This document shows positions 25,000 to 35,690 of a stretch of 64,000 bases of DNA, one piece after another. The notes below the pieces were generated by a model. The model did no database searches, was not told the DNA's origin, and saw only the letters and a program-made list of their open reading frames with translations. Source of the DNA: Gnetum montanum. Taxonomy: Eukaryota > Streptophyta > Gnetopsida > Gnetales > Gnetaceae. Location: contig MNCI01009010.1 of assembly GCA_015680685.1 (NCBI GenBank), forward strand, positions 35,326-99,325. Reading direction: 5' to 3'. The position numbers were made by a program, and so were the translations under genes. Each line of letters starts with the position of its first letter. The stretch's first letter is position 1.

Positions 25000-26240
25000 G
25001 GGCTCTTAGGATTATAGATCAACATGGCCCTAGAAGGAAAGGTTTCATAAATGATGTAAGGCCCTTTCTGCAATATTTGGAACTTAGTCTTTTAAGGTAC
25101 AAGTGTGGGATTCTAGTAAAGGACCTTGTCTCCAAGTTGAAATTTTAACTTTCCTAAGGATGAGGTCATGGTGCTTTTTGTTGAATGCCTTGTGCATTTC
25201 ATTCAAAGACAAGGCCACCAATCTATTCTCATCCATCACATTAAGGTTGATCAATCTTTCTTTCTATGCTAGGCTTAGGTCAAGGTCAAGGTCATAGGCT
25301 ATTGAATGTGTATGAAGCTTGGATTGAATTAGAAGAGTTGGAAGTTTTTGTACACTAACTCATAGGGAGAATAGACTATAGGAAGTTTCCATGTTGAGTG
25401 GTAGGCCCAAAGGGCTTCATTAGGTTTCATGCTCCAATCTCTCCTATATTTGCTAATTGTTTTGGTTAAGATCTTAGTGATTTTCCTATTGGTGACCTCT
25501 TCTTGATTGTTGGCTTAGGGATGATAGGGTGTTGTTAATTTATGTTCTACCCCCAAGCATTACATGAGCTTTCAAAAGGTGGTTCTTATAAAGTGAGTAC
25601 CGTTGTCAGAAATCAGTGCATGTGGCACCCCAAACTTGCTTACAAAATTTTGTTGTACAAACCTAGCTGTAATGGAAGATGTACAGTCGGTGATAGTTGT
25701 TGCTTCTACCCATTTTGTACAATAGTCAATAGTGACTATAATGTAAGCCTTTTCATTCGACATGGGTGTGATGGCACCCATGAAGTCAATGCCCTAGATG
25801 TTGAAAGATTCTAGTGGTTGGATTCATTGATGAGGTCTCTCCATTTTAGCGATCATCCCATCATTGCATTGACAATGTTCATAAGAATAGATGAATTTGT
25901 GGGTGTCCTTGAAGAGTGTTGGCATATAATACCTTACAATTAGGATCTTAATGGCTGTGCATCTCCCAGCATAGTTACAACCACAAGGGCCCTCATGAGC
26001 ATCTTAAAGAACATGCAATTGTTTAGCATCAAGAACACACCAACAAACCAAGACATCAAAGCACACCTTGTAAAGGTGTTCATCAATCTCCATGAAGCAT
26101 TTGGCCTAATGAAGAAACTACTGTTTCTTCCTATGGTCTAACTCTTATGACATCTTCTAAGTAAGAAGATAAGTGAGGATGCCATCATACCATGTAGGTA
26201 TAGTGAGCACTTGTTCATTTATCACACTAGCAAAGAGAAG
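25000..26240 (-). pseudogene. Integrase of element C
   Basis: Integrase inserts the cDNA copy into the genome. In order on the minus strand: a zinc-finger remnant (…YEHCQCNDGMI…, about 25870), then GIDFMGAITPMSNEKAYIIV, the first catalytic Asp in VTIDYCTKWVEA (about 25740-25700), the second in LISDNGTHF (about 25615-25590), then PYHP.ANNQEEVTNRKI with the catalytic Glu (about 25510-25460) and DWSMKPNEALWAYHSTWK.P. The C-terminal part at 25250-25100 (NLNVMDENRLVALSLNEMHKAFNKK) follows. The DDE residues are preserved, but several stops and frame changes inactivate it. No chromodomain was seen. Confidence 0.88.
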
Positions 26241-26289
26241 TTGATTAGTAAACTAATCAAGAAGTGAGCTCTCCTCCTTTTTATTGTCC

Positions 26290-26660
26290 CATTGTAATTG
26301 AGACAAGTGATTAGCAACCACATTCCCGGTCCCCTTTTGATCTACCATCATGAGATCGAATTCTTGCAAGATCATAAGTCACTGTATGACATGAGGGCTC
26401 ACCGAAAATTTGTTCATTAAGAAATATATTGCACTATGATCTGTGTACATGAATACTTTGTACCCAAGCACATAGTGCCTAAATTTTTCCAAGGCATACA
26501 CCATCACCATTAGTTCTTTCTCAATTGTAGTGTAGTTCAATTATGTACCCACAATGCTTTGGCTTGTGCAATGGATGTAGTATGGACATTTTTGATCATC
26601 CAACTACATGAGAATGGCTCCCAAGGCATAGTTTGATGCATCCATCATAATGTGAAATGG
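26290..26660 (-). pseudogene. RNase H domain of element C
   Basis: One minus-strand frame reads FDASNYALGAILM, then NYTTIEKELMVMVYALEKFR, VLGYKVFMYTDHSAI, LQEFDLMMVDQKGTGN and VVANHLSQL, the standard order for the gypsy RNase H. The Asp of FDAS, Glu of EKEL and Asp of YTDH are present. Three in-frame stops occur, at least one replacing the Trp/Gln typical of the family. It sits directly after RT, as expected. Confidence 0.9.
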
Positions 26661-26859
26661 TTGAAACTAAGTAGGTGCTCATATAAGTGGAGTTTATATA
26701 AGCTTTTTCTTGAGTTTTGGAATGTCTTTTTGCATTCCTCAATCCATATGAATGAAATATATTTCTTTGTTAGCTCCACCAATGGTTTAGCGATCTTAGA
26801 GAATTTCTCTATGAATTGTCAATAATAGCCAATGTGGTCAAGGAATGACCAGACATCTT

Positions 26860-27590
26860 TAATGATTTTTGGCTAATGGGTAATTCCTTGGATGACCCTT
26901 ATCTTTTCAAGGTCCACCTTAATCCTAGCTTGTGAGATTCTATGCCCCAAAATAATGTCCTCTTGGATCATCAAATGGCTCTTTTGCCAATTGAGCTTAA
27001 GATTAGTCTCCACACATATTTTAAGCACTTGCTCAAGGCAATCCAAGGCTTGCTCAAATGTACTACCATATATGGAGAAGTAATCCATGAAGACTTCCAC
27101 CTTGTTACCAATCTGCTATTGCAAAATGCTAAGGACAAGGAATTGGAAGGTTGCAGGGGCATTACACGTACCAAAAGGCATCTTTTTGTATGCAAAACTC
27201 CCCTAGAAACTTATGAATGTCATTTTAGCCTAACCTTTAAGTGCAATTTGGATTTGGTTAAAGCCATTATAACCATGCAAACATTTGTAGAAGTAATGCC
27301 CAGAGGTAGTGTCCAACATCTAATCCACAAATGGTAATGGAAAATGATCTGTGTAGGTCACCATGTACAACAACCTAAAGTCAATACAGACCCTCCTCTT
27401 ACCACCTTTCTTTGGCATAATCACAAGTGGGCTAAACCACTCACTATCTACAATGGGATATATGAATCTTTCCTTAAGGAGTTGTTCAATATCCTCTTTG
27501 ATGATCTACTTCAACTTGGGGTTCAATTGCCATTATAACTACCTCTTTGGCTTTATGAAAGGATCAATATAGATGTAATGCTGGCATATC
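26860..27590 (-). pseudogene. Reverse transcriptase of element C
   Basis: Almost uninterrupted RT: LNPKLK, IVDSEWFSPLVIMPKKGG, RRVCIDFRLL, DHFPLPFVD, GYNGFNQIQIAL, FAYKKMPFGTCNAPATFQ, VEVFMDYFSIYGSTFEQAL, and NLKLNWQKSHLMIQEDIILGHRIS. The active-site motif is MDYF instead of MDDF, so the second metal-binding Asp is lost (codon at about 27080-27085). Only a few stops interrupt it. The QE.I.LGH.IS wording is characteristic of the Tat/Athila side of Ty3/gypsy. Confidence 0.92.
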
Positions 27591-27689
27591 CTAGGATCAA
27601 TCCTAGTGAGTTTGGGATATGACCAAGCAAAGGTTGTTGGCAATTTGTTGACCACCTTCAATAGCTTCTCTTTCTATTCAGGAGTAAGA

Positions 27690-28570
27690 TTGGCCTAGAT
27701 TATCACTGGCTTGCCATTTTTTAGGAAAGCATACTTCATGCCAGTAGATATAGTTTTCAACTCTAAGGTCTCACATTTGAAATTTTCATGGATTTCCAAC
27801 TCTTCACAATTGGTGTCATTAGTTTCATCATCATAGAGTTGGTAATGAACTCTCTTTATTTCATCCATGCATTCAACGTAGGCACTCATCGGGCTCTTAC
27901 TTGGTTCCTTGCAAAGTGTGCTACTTTTAGGATCAGCTGTCAACCACTAGGTGCCCTCCTATTTTGTGGCTGCTACATACATGCACCTTTGAATTTTAGA
28001 TTCATCTACATATTGTCTGCATGATGTAATGAATGTACTTTTGATGGTCCATAGTTTCTGCACATAGTTGCACCCTGTATCACTCTACATGATGCATGGA
28101 ACTCTCTTCTTCTCGATCTTTTCAAATGCATTTTCCTTAGAAATTTTCAAGGAAAGGTCTTTGATGCCCAAATGTGCATCAATGGTACTTAGCCAAGCCA
28201 TTCCCATGATGATTGGGAAGTTCCCCTTGTAATTGTCAACTCAAATCACTAGGAAATTGGCAAGATAGGACCATCCACAAATGGTGGTTACAATGTCCTC
28301 CACTAATCCCAAAGGAATAGTGATGGATTGATTTACCAACTCAAGATGAATGCTACTCTTCTTGAGTAAAGATAAGTTCCAGGCTTTGTACATATAATGA
28401 GAAATCAAATTAACACTAGAATCTAAATCAAGAAGAGACTTGCATGGTTCATTCCTAGTGATTTGCAAATAGATTACTGGACTCCCAAGATCAGATCTTT
28501 TCCTAGAAAGGTAACCAACCTTTATCCAATTAGTTATTGCATGGGTTGGCATGATGGTATGCACCTTGGA
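27690..28570 (-). pseudogene. Aspartic protease and linker of element C
   Basis: The frame at 28564-28241 holds ITRNEPCKSLLDLDSSVNLI (catalytic motif at about 28440-28410), the retropepsin site usually DLGASVNLLP in this lineage; Gly is replaced by Asp. Downstream SITIPLGLVEDIVTTICGW and YLANFLVI fit the flap and core region. The linker at 27943-27695 (LELKTISTGMKYAFLKNGKPVII) resembles the LELKPLP..LKYAFL segment that precedes RT in Athila-like elements. Confidence 0.82.
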
Positions 28571-28599
28571 AGATGTTTAGTTTAAAGGGGACTCGAATT

Positions 28600-31105
28600 G
28601 AGTGGATGTGGAGGATGAGGGAGAAGTAGGATTATTAGCCACATGAGTCTATGAGGGCTTTATAGGAATATTGGTTCGGAAGAATGGTCATTTTTAGGAT
28701 TTGGTTTCCGAACCACTCGGCTAAGGTGTTGGTTGCAAGTTAATAGCCCTGGCAACGTTTTGTTACTATAGTTGGGCTAAAATTTTACCCTACGTGGATG
28801 GAACAAGTGGTAATTGAGTTGAGGGTAGAGGGACATGCACAAAAGGATGAGAAGGATGATAAGGATATGGGAATTCCCCTATTGAAGATGGATATTGAGC
28901 TCTGTAGTACTCGAAAGAGTAGTAGTGATGTTGGAATAAGGCACGACTAGAAGAGCCACATGGAGAAATGGATTGCTAAACATAGTACCCACATGGATCA
29001 GACTATTTGTAAGGGTACTACTGCTTTGCTAGTGGCATCCCCAACAACTATGGGTGCTGCCACTAATGATATTGCTCAAAAGATTATGGTGGAGCTCCAC
29101 TTGGATAATAGGCTTATTGTTGGTGAAAATACCTTGGATTTCCTTGAGGACAAGGCAATCTTCTTAGTACTTACCTTCTAGCCAATCTAGAATTTAGAGC
29201 ATGCATCCCAAACTCTTGCAAGTGTGACACAACAGGGCAACATCCCTTAGGATGTTTGTATTAGCAGATGTTACATCCACCATCATTATCTGATTCAAAC
29301 TTCATAACCTCCTCTAATACAATAGCCTTACCCTTACCCCTTTGGTAGGCACATTCAGCTTCCTTCCTTCAACTACGATCATAATCACTACTTTTCTCTT
29401 TGGACGCCTCTACTATTTTCAAAGTGGTTTGGAACTTTTCATCTAAAGAGTTCCATATTTTATCTACCTTAGCCAAAATTTTTGCAATAGACTTTTGGAT
29501 TAGCAAGGTCTTTTGTTGCACAACCTCATCAATGATTTCTCCTCCTCATCGTCACAAAACTAGACTTTCCTTTTTTTGATGGAAGGGCACCAATTGTACT
29601 CCTCCACACTTTCTCTCTTTCTTAGCTCTCCTTCTTCTTTAGTAACCTATTTAATGAACCTTTGGATCTGATGGGCTCTAAGTTTTGATAATCCCTTAAG
29701 CATAGATCCTAAGAGTTCTCCTCATTTCTAAGTGAATCACATCTATGATATGGTGAAGCTATTGCCTTTAAGAGTAACCATGGCCAAGGCATCGACGAAA
29801 AAGAGAATAGTACCTACCCATGGCTATGTCTAAGGGTTCATGTATTCCTTATTTCTAACCTTTTATTTGCTTTCTCAAGTTGGGCACTTGGAAATACATC
29901 TAATACATGTCATTAAAGAGCTCAAGCATTGTACTCCATCTATGGATTAATTTCGGTTTTATAGACTAGTACCAACTTTCAGCTTCTTTTATGAGTGTCA
30001 TGGGAAATAGCTTAAGTTTCTGCCATTTGTTTTCCACATTCTATAAGGCACAGACATCATAAAATACTTATAGATGATTCTACAGATTTGAGTTGTATCC
30101 CCCTTAGGGATATTTTTCATATCCAACTACTTTATTCTCCTATCTTTCACATGCCTTGTTGGAATTCTTAGTACCTTTGCGATATTCAACATATTTCGAG
30201 TTGCAAGAAAAGGCTTATCATAGTCATGGCCTCTGTGATGGTCATGATGCCTATGATGCCCTTTTTTGTCCCTTTTCTTGTGGTGGTGAACCTTCTTTGA
30301 TTGCCCATGCCCCTAATCTCGACTAATCCAGTAGGCTCTACAATCATCTTTGTCTCATTAGTCACCTAAATCATGACCATGTTCTCTATGGCTTCAGTTA
30401 TAGCTAGAGGAGGAAGAAGAGGATGACAAAGGTAAAGTGAAAGAAGAACTAGCACCATAGTACCTACCACCCCCTCCTCGATAGTCATAGCCATGATCAT
30501 CATTATGATCCTTATCCCTGTCCCTACCATGACTTCCACCTTTGGATCTCTCATGATCATGAGACCTATTTTTGCATGAACCAAGATTTTTTTACAGTGG
30601 ACTGTGAGTTTTGGTTTAAGTCCCATTCATTGAAACCAAGGGGAGGAGAGTTAGTGAAATGAGAACCCCCAAAGAAGGAATCCTCATTATCTTTTTGGCC
30701 TAGTAGGAACAAGGGGTTATTGAACTTTTTTTCCTTCATACCTTCATAGCACTTATCCTATTGTCAATCAATTTTGCATTGTGCTTTAGTGAGATTGTAA
30801 TCCTTGGAGTCGTGATCCTACACAACGTATTCAACATGAAGCCCCTAGATGCCCAACTTTATAAAAGATTGTTGGAGCATCACAAGAACTAATCAATTAG
30901 GTAATAACACAATGTTGTCCTCCATGTCCCTTCACTGCATCTCGTCATCTTAATGTAGGATAAAGGTGAAGTTAGGCACATACTCATTAGGATGAGTATA
31001 TACCACTCGACATTGTTAGGGCATTGGTTGATTTGATCATTCGTTCCTTTGATTGGATGTGTGCTCAAATTTTGACAGAGAATCATCCCTATGGGAAGAA
31101 GACAT
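28600..31105 (-). pseudogene. Gag of element C
   Basis: ATG at 31105-31103 (MSSSHRDDSLSKFEH...). Then VVYTHPNEYVPNFTFILH (about 31010-30950), a basic Gly/Arg/Asp/His-rich stretch at 30580-30420, a capsid-like core at 30130-29700 and a degraded Cys/His knuckle (…IC…HPKGCCPVVSHL-type) at about 29290-29220. The 29200-28900 segment matches 660-470 of element A in content. Many stops, including TAG for CAG. Confidence 0.82.
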
Positions 31106-31238
31106 TTTAAATTAAAAGAAAATAATAGTGTTCTTTTTATAATTATTATTAGTTAGAATGATTATGACTTTAAGGTTTAATCCAATGACGTTGAATAATT
31201 TTCACTAAGTCCTAGATAGCTCATGTATCAAACTAAAG

Positions 31239-31257
31239 TCCCTGGTAATGGTGCTAA
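31239..31257 (-). other. Primer-binding site of element C
   Basis: The minus strand after the LTR reads TTAGCACCATTACCAGGGA, a diverged tRNA-Asp-type PBS. It proves that 31258-32190 is the 5' LTR. Confidence 0.78.
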
Positions 31258-32190
31258 TGATGAGTGGCGAGTATACCCTACGCCCAAACTTATGAATCAC
31301 TAGCGTTTACTTAGTGATCTAGTCAAATTCCAAAAACTTTAGGTTTCTAAGTACACTAGTTCTAGGAGGTGAAACTAACCATTGTAATCATTGTCTTCCT
31401 AGTTCCACTTATGAAGTTGAAGGATTGGTTAAGTGTAACTGAAGTATATGATTTTTATTAGTTTATTTTTTATCATTTAAGTTGCCTAATGAACAATAAT
31501 AAAGAATAAAGTAATTAATTACTTAACTAGTCTAATCTAATTAGTAGCTAATATTTAACTAATCCTAACATAAGCATTCATTCCTACTTTCCATACACAT
31601 CTTGAACATGTATAGCGCTACTGGGTTACCAAACGTTAAGCATTACTCAAATTATGAAGTGCTAGATGTATGCTTGAAGTGGTTATACTTATGTTTACTA
31701 TTTCATCACTATCAATTAATTAATTATTTAATTACTTAAAAATAGTAAAGTAAATTTCTTAAATATTAAATTCATAAGGAAATAATTAATCTAATCCAAG
31801 TGTTGCAAGTTTTATCAAAGAAGCTCATTTTATTACCATCCACATTGAAGTGCTTAAGTATAATAGTGCTCGAATAAAGATCCATACACTCTTTTACTCC
31901 TACTATGGGCACTTAGAAAATATTCTAACTTTTGAGAGGAAAAACTATAAGTTCTTCACTACAACTATGAAAGAAATGCCATAAATGCAGTGGGTAAGCA
32001 CACATTTATAGGTGGAAATAGGGTGTCTTAACGATGGGTACATGTCAACAAGACAAACCATGCGTTAATGGGATCATGTTGATGAGATCTTATTGACAGG
32101 GTCATGTCAACAGGATTACATTGATTAGATCTCGTCAACGGGGTTATGTCAATGACATCCCATTAATGTGGTGCAACGACTAACTCATCA
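31258..32190 (-). repeat. 5' LTR of element C
   Basis: 933 bp, TGATGAGT to AACTCATCA on the plus strand. Shares long runs with the 3' LTR ('ctaagtacactagttctaggaggtgaaactaaccatt' occurs in both, at 31349 and 19011). A minus-strand TATA-like ATAAATGTG is near 32010. The U3 block 32030-32170 has GTTGATGAG/GTCAACAGG/GTCAATGAC units and is longer than in the 3' LTR, so the repeat number has changed since insertion. Confidence 0.85.
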
Positions 32191-32195
32191 CAAGT

Positions 32196-33030
32196 GCTTA
32201 CTATAGACCATATGTTAATGAGACCTTACTAATATTGACTACATACCACTAAGGTTGATGGTCTAGCTCCAAAGTGAACTATACCATGGCTAACTAACCA
32301 ATATTATTAGTCTAATGTTTATTTTCTAGTTTTTGACATGCCAAATATGTCCATATATACTTAAAATGTTTACTAGTTATCATTGATTGAAGATGTTTTT
32401 GCTAGATGCCATTGCTATCGTGCACTACTAGGAAATGTGTGAAAATTTCATCATGACATATATTGCAATGTTTCGAGTGATTGTCATTGTCACTACCATT
32501 AGGAAGAGATAATGTAAGAGAAAGATGAGTAGGAAATGCAATGAGGAAATTTTCGAAAATGACAAATCATAGTAAGAAATAGCAAGCCATGGTTAGATTG
32601 ACAATAGATAAGAAGGGTTAGATTAACAATGAAAACAAAGAACATAAGTATAAAGTAAGTAGATCTAAGAAGCAAAATCTATTTGTAGAAATTGATGAAA
32701 GAAAAAACATTTCATCTACCTTTAGAAATCAGCAAAGCTTTGTCAAGTAAGAACAAGTTTATATCTAGAAATTACTAAGAGATTCATCATGTACAACAAT
32801 GAGCAAGAGAATGGAAGAGAATACAATGCACTATTGATGCTAAGAAAATTAGTGTTGCAAAATATTTATAGGCACAAGAGGTAGGGGTTGGGAAATTTCA
32901 AGAATAAATAATTAATAATATATTTTCTAAAATCAAGTAGCATGTCCCCACAAAATGGTATAAAAGGTTAACCAATAATTTAAGTTACTAAGAAAGTATT
33001 AGAATAATGATCCCGCAAAAGGTACAAAGG
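32196..33030. other. Spacer right of element C
   Basis: AT-rich with no recognised gene. Begins with CAAGT at 32191-32195, the likely target duplication partner. Confidence 0.4.
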
Positions 33031-33034
33031 GTCA

Positions 33035-33180
33035 CAATGAGGTGTTGGCCTAGTTGTAAAAATTTTGATTTAAAAGCTCCAAGTTATGGGTTCAATTTTG
33101 GTGGATAATGCTAAGTTATAAAGTTCTAATTGGACTATATGTCTTGGGTTGTATCTAAATGAATGAGAATTGGGTTTGGT
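33035..33180 (+). repeat. SINE-like copy
   Basis: AATGAGGTGTTGGCCTAGTTG (A-box-like) then AAGTTATGGGTTCAATTTTGG (B-box-like), followed by 'taatgctaagttataaagttct' and 'ggactatatgtcttg'. It aligns over about 120 bp with 34092-34215. Confidence 0.65.
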
Positions 33181-34090
33181 TAAGATCTCTTCAAATAATG
33201 ATCTTTAGTAAATGGATTTGTCCATATTTATGTAAAATGAGTTCAAATCATGAACTCTATTAAGGTGGATTCATCCTAGCCCATTTTGGAATGAGAAAGG
33301 GGTATTTCCAAAAAGTGAACTTTTATATCATGGTTTCTAGTAACAAAGAATAAGCTTACATGCCAAAGAATGGTTCCAAGATAAAATAAAAGAATAAATA
33401 AAATAATTCCAAATATCTATTTAATTATCTAAAATGATTTTCTTACATTATTTTCAAAAATCTTAGAATAACATAAAAATATAAAATTAGTAATTACATA
33501 AATAATTAATGATAAAATACTAGTAATAAGCCACCACTATCCTTCTAATATGTCCTTTACAAGAAATACCAAACATTAGCAAATACAAAGGCATAATAAA
33601 TAATATAAGAAACATAAGATGAAAATATTTCCAAACATGTAATAAGAGCAAGGTCCAAGGCTCAAAAACCTTAAGAAGTATATGACATAATAAAACATGG
33701 ATACTTAATAAAAGGTTCAAGGATTGAACCTTACCAATGCCTAAGGAGTTGTTTCAAGATACACTATACACAAGCTCATGAGCAAATATACCATGATGTA
33801 CTTATCATAAAATACCAATAAGTAAACAAAGCGGTCAAGGATTCAAGCCTTAAGATGCATAACTATAAGCATGAGAGAGAGATAATTAGCATACACTAGG
33901 ATAAAATATTAGCAATAAACAATATATTATTAACATAATATATTAAATATTAAATATACCCATATGCTTAAGAACCAAACATAAGAAAATAAATAATAAA
34001 CCTAAGATAGCAGGTTCGAAACACTAGGGTGTTACACTTTTAGAGACTAAGCTATGTATGGATGTGTTGCTATAGATAGTACTTTTGGTT
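33181..34090. other. AT-rich spacer
   Basis: Very A-rich plus strand (33330-34020); no coding signal. Confidence 0.4.
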
Positions 34091-34091
34091 T

Positions 34092-34220
34092 TAACAATGA
34101 GGTGTTAGCCTAACAATAAGACTATTGATTTGGAAACTCTAAGTCATGGATTCAATTCTAGTGGGCAAAGCTAAGTTATAAAGTTCTATGTAGACTATAT
34201 ATCTTGAGGTGTATAATTAT
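34092..34220 (+). repeat. SINE-like copy
   Basis: AATGAGGTGTTAGCCTAACAA then AAGTCATGGATTCAATTCTAG, 'gctaagttataaagttct' and 'agactatatatcttgaggtgtat', the second close copy of the 33035 family. Confidence 0.65.
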
Positions 34221-35559
34221 TTTTGGTTCCAACACCACCAACACCTCTCCCCCATGTTCCTCTAGTACTTTTAATTTTTGGCCAAATTAAAAATGATTAA
34301 GAAAGCTAGAGTAATGAGAGCTTGTAAGGAAACTTACTTTTAGTTTTTTCTTATAATTTTCTTGTTTGAACATATATATATATATATAGTCCATCCATGG
34401 ATGGAATTTTTTTAAAAGTACTAATAGACATCACATTCCTAGAATATGTTCCTTATTTACATGCAATAGCATATTGTTCCTAATTAGGCCTATTTCAAAA
34501 GAACAAAATAAAGGGAGGATGTCTCATATTGATTAGGTTGTAAGGTCAAAGTACAACTATGGTAAGATAAACAAAAACCTTGACATTAGGCTAGGATATT
34601 TGATTTTTGCAATAGGGTTAAAATATATTTCAAGACCTAGTTATCAAGAATTCAAGGTATTAGAATAGAATGATGCAATCTTTTAGACTCTTGATTTTAG
34701 ATGTGATTTTCTTTCTTATTCTAACTTTGAACTTTCATAATGTTGTGGATTCATCCATGTCACCCTCTCTTCTTCCATGCTTATCAATAAATGTTTCCTA
34801 CTCATTTTTTGGTAAGGATATTAGAACTTGAACTAAAGTATTTTTTTCATGGGAGGATGTCAAATCCCAAAATAATTTGACTATAGGTACACACCAAGGC
34901 ATATTGCCAATAGGATACATTAGAATAACTACAAAATAATATAATAATGCTTCAAGTGTCAGGGTGTTGGACCTTAAAAAAATATATTAATAATGAGAAA
35001 ATAAAGTTCAAAGTACATTATAAAGTTGGAAAATAAGTAGATAATGAATAAGAAAAGAAAAAAATTTCCAATTCTAGGACTATCTGCTTAGGTAAACAAC
35101 CTTACAATTAATACATATAAAAAAATAAGTAAAGAAAATTAGTTGTTAGAAGGGAGGAAGATCTCATTCCTAATAAAATTTATATTTCTTTTTAACATCC
35201 ATGATTGGACTTAAAATAACAAAAGGATTCGAGATAGATAGTTGTGGCTAAATACTAATATTTGTATCAAAGCAAGAAAGTGGTACCACATGTGGAAGAT
35301 GTTCATCTTGTTACTTGTTATGGATCTTAAATTAAGACTCTTCACCATTGAAAATAGCCTTCTTGTTAACACTAGTTATAGTCTTTAAGTTAATAGTATT
35401 CTTGTTAGATAAGGAAAAAATTTCCTTATGAGCTACTTGTTTAGGCTGCTTAATACTTTCTCTAGTAGAAGTAAAAATATGCATAGGAGCTTTTATCTCC
35501 TCTAGATTTTTATCATTGATATTAACTAGATTTTTCATATCTTCAACTTTAATAAGTGA
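34221..35559. other. AT-rich spacer with TA microsatellite
   Basis: Contains a (TA)n run at about 34372-34387. A minus-strand Lys/Asn-rich frame at 35538-35332 has no recognised domain. Nothing else identified. Confidence 0.4.
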
Positions 35560-35690
35560 AACATAGGTACATCCTAAGATGTATAGAAGTTTAAAATTGA
35601 GTGATACCTAATACAATCGAACCTATGACTTGGGGTTACTAGGCCAAGACCTATACCACTAGGCTAATACCTTATTAAATCCTATACTTG
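35560..35690 (-). repeat. tRNA-like SINE copy
   Basis: The minus strand reads TTAGCCTAGTGGTATAGGTCTTGGCC (A-box at 35666-35656) and then AAGTCATAGGTTCGATTGT (B-box GGTTCGATTGT at 35623-35613). It is the best-preserved internal pol III promoter pair in the window and belongs to the same family as 33035 and 34092. Confidence 0.65.

Larger units (their letters stand above)
18919..32190 (-). mobile_element. Full-length Ty3/gypsy element C (Tat/Athila-like)
   Basis: A 13.3-kb element bounded by two family LTRs, with flanks CAAAT and CAAGT (4 of 5 matching, a decayed target duplication). Reading leftwards on the minus strand: 5' LTR, PBS, Gag, protease, RT, RNase H, integrase, a long non-pol region with an extra ORF, then the 3' LTR. 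The RT wording (…LGHRIS…) and tRNA-Asp-type PBS point to the Tat/Athila branch. All ORFs carry nonsense codons, many being TAG where CAG or TGG is expected. An additional repeat-like block at 22860-24130 suggests a nested insertion. Confidence 0.85.

Noticed and set aside
25542-25814. Plus-strand 90-codon Cys-rich frame that looks like a small secreted peptide
   Set aside because: It is the exact antisense of the element C integrase core, which explains the reading frame.
26942-27572. Several plus-strand frames of 60-130 codons
   Set aside because: All are antisense to the element C reverse transcriptase.
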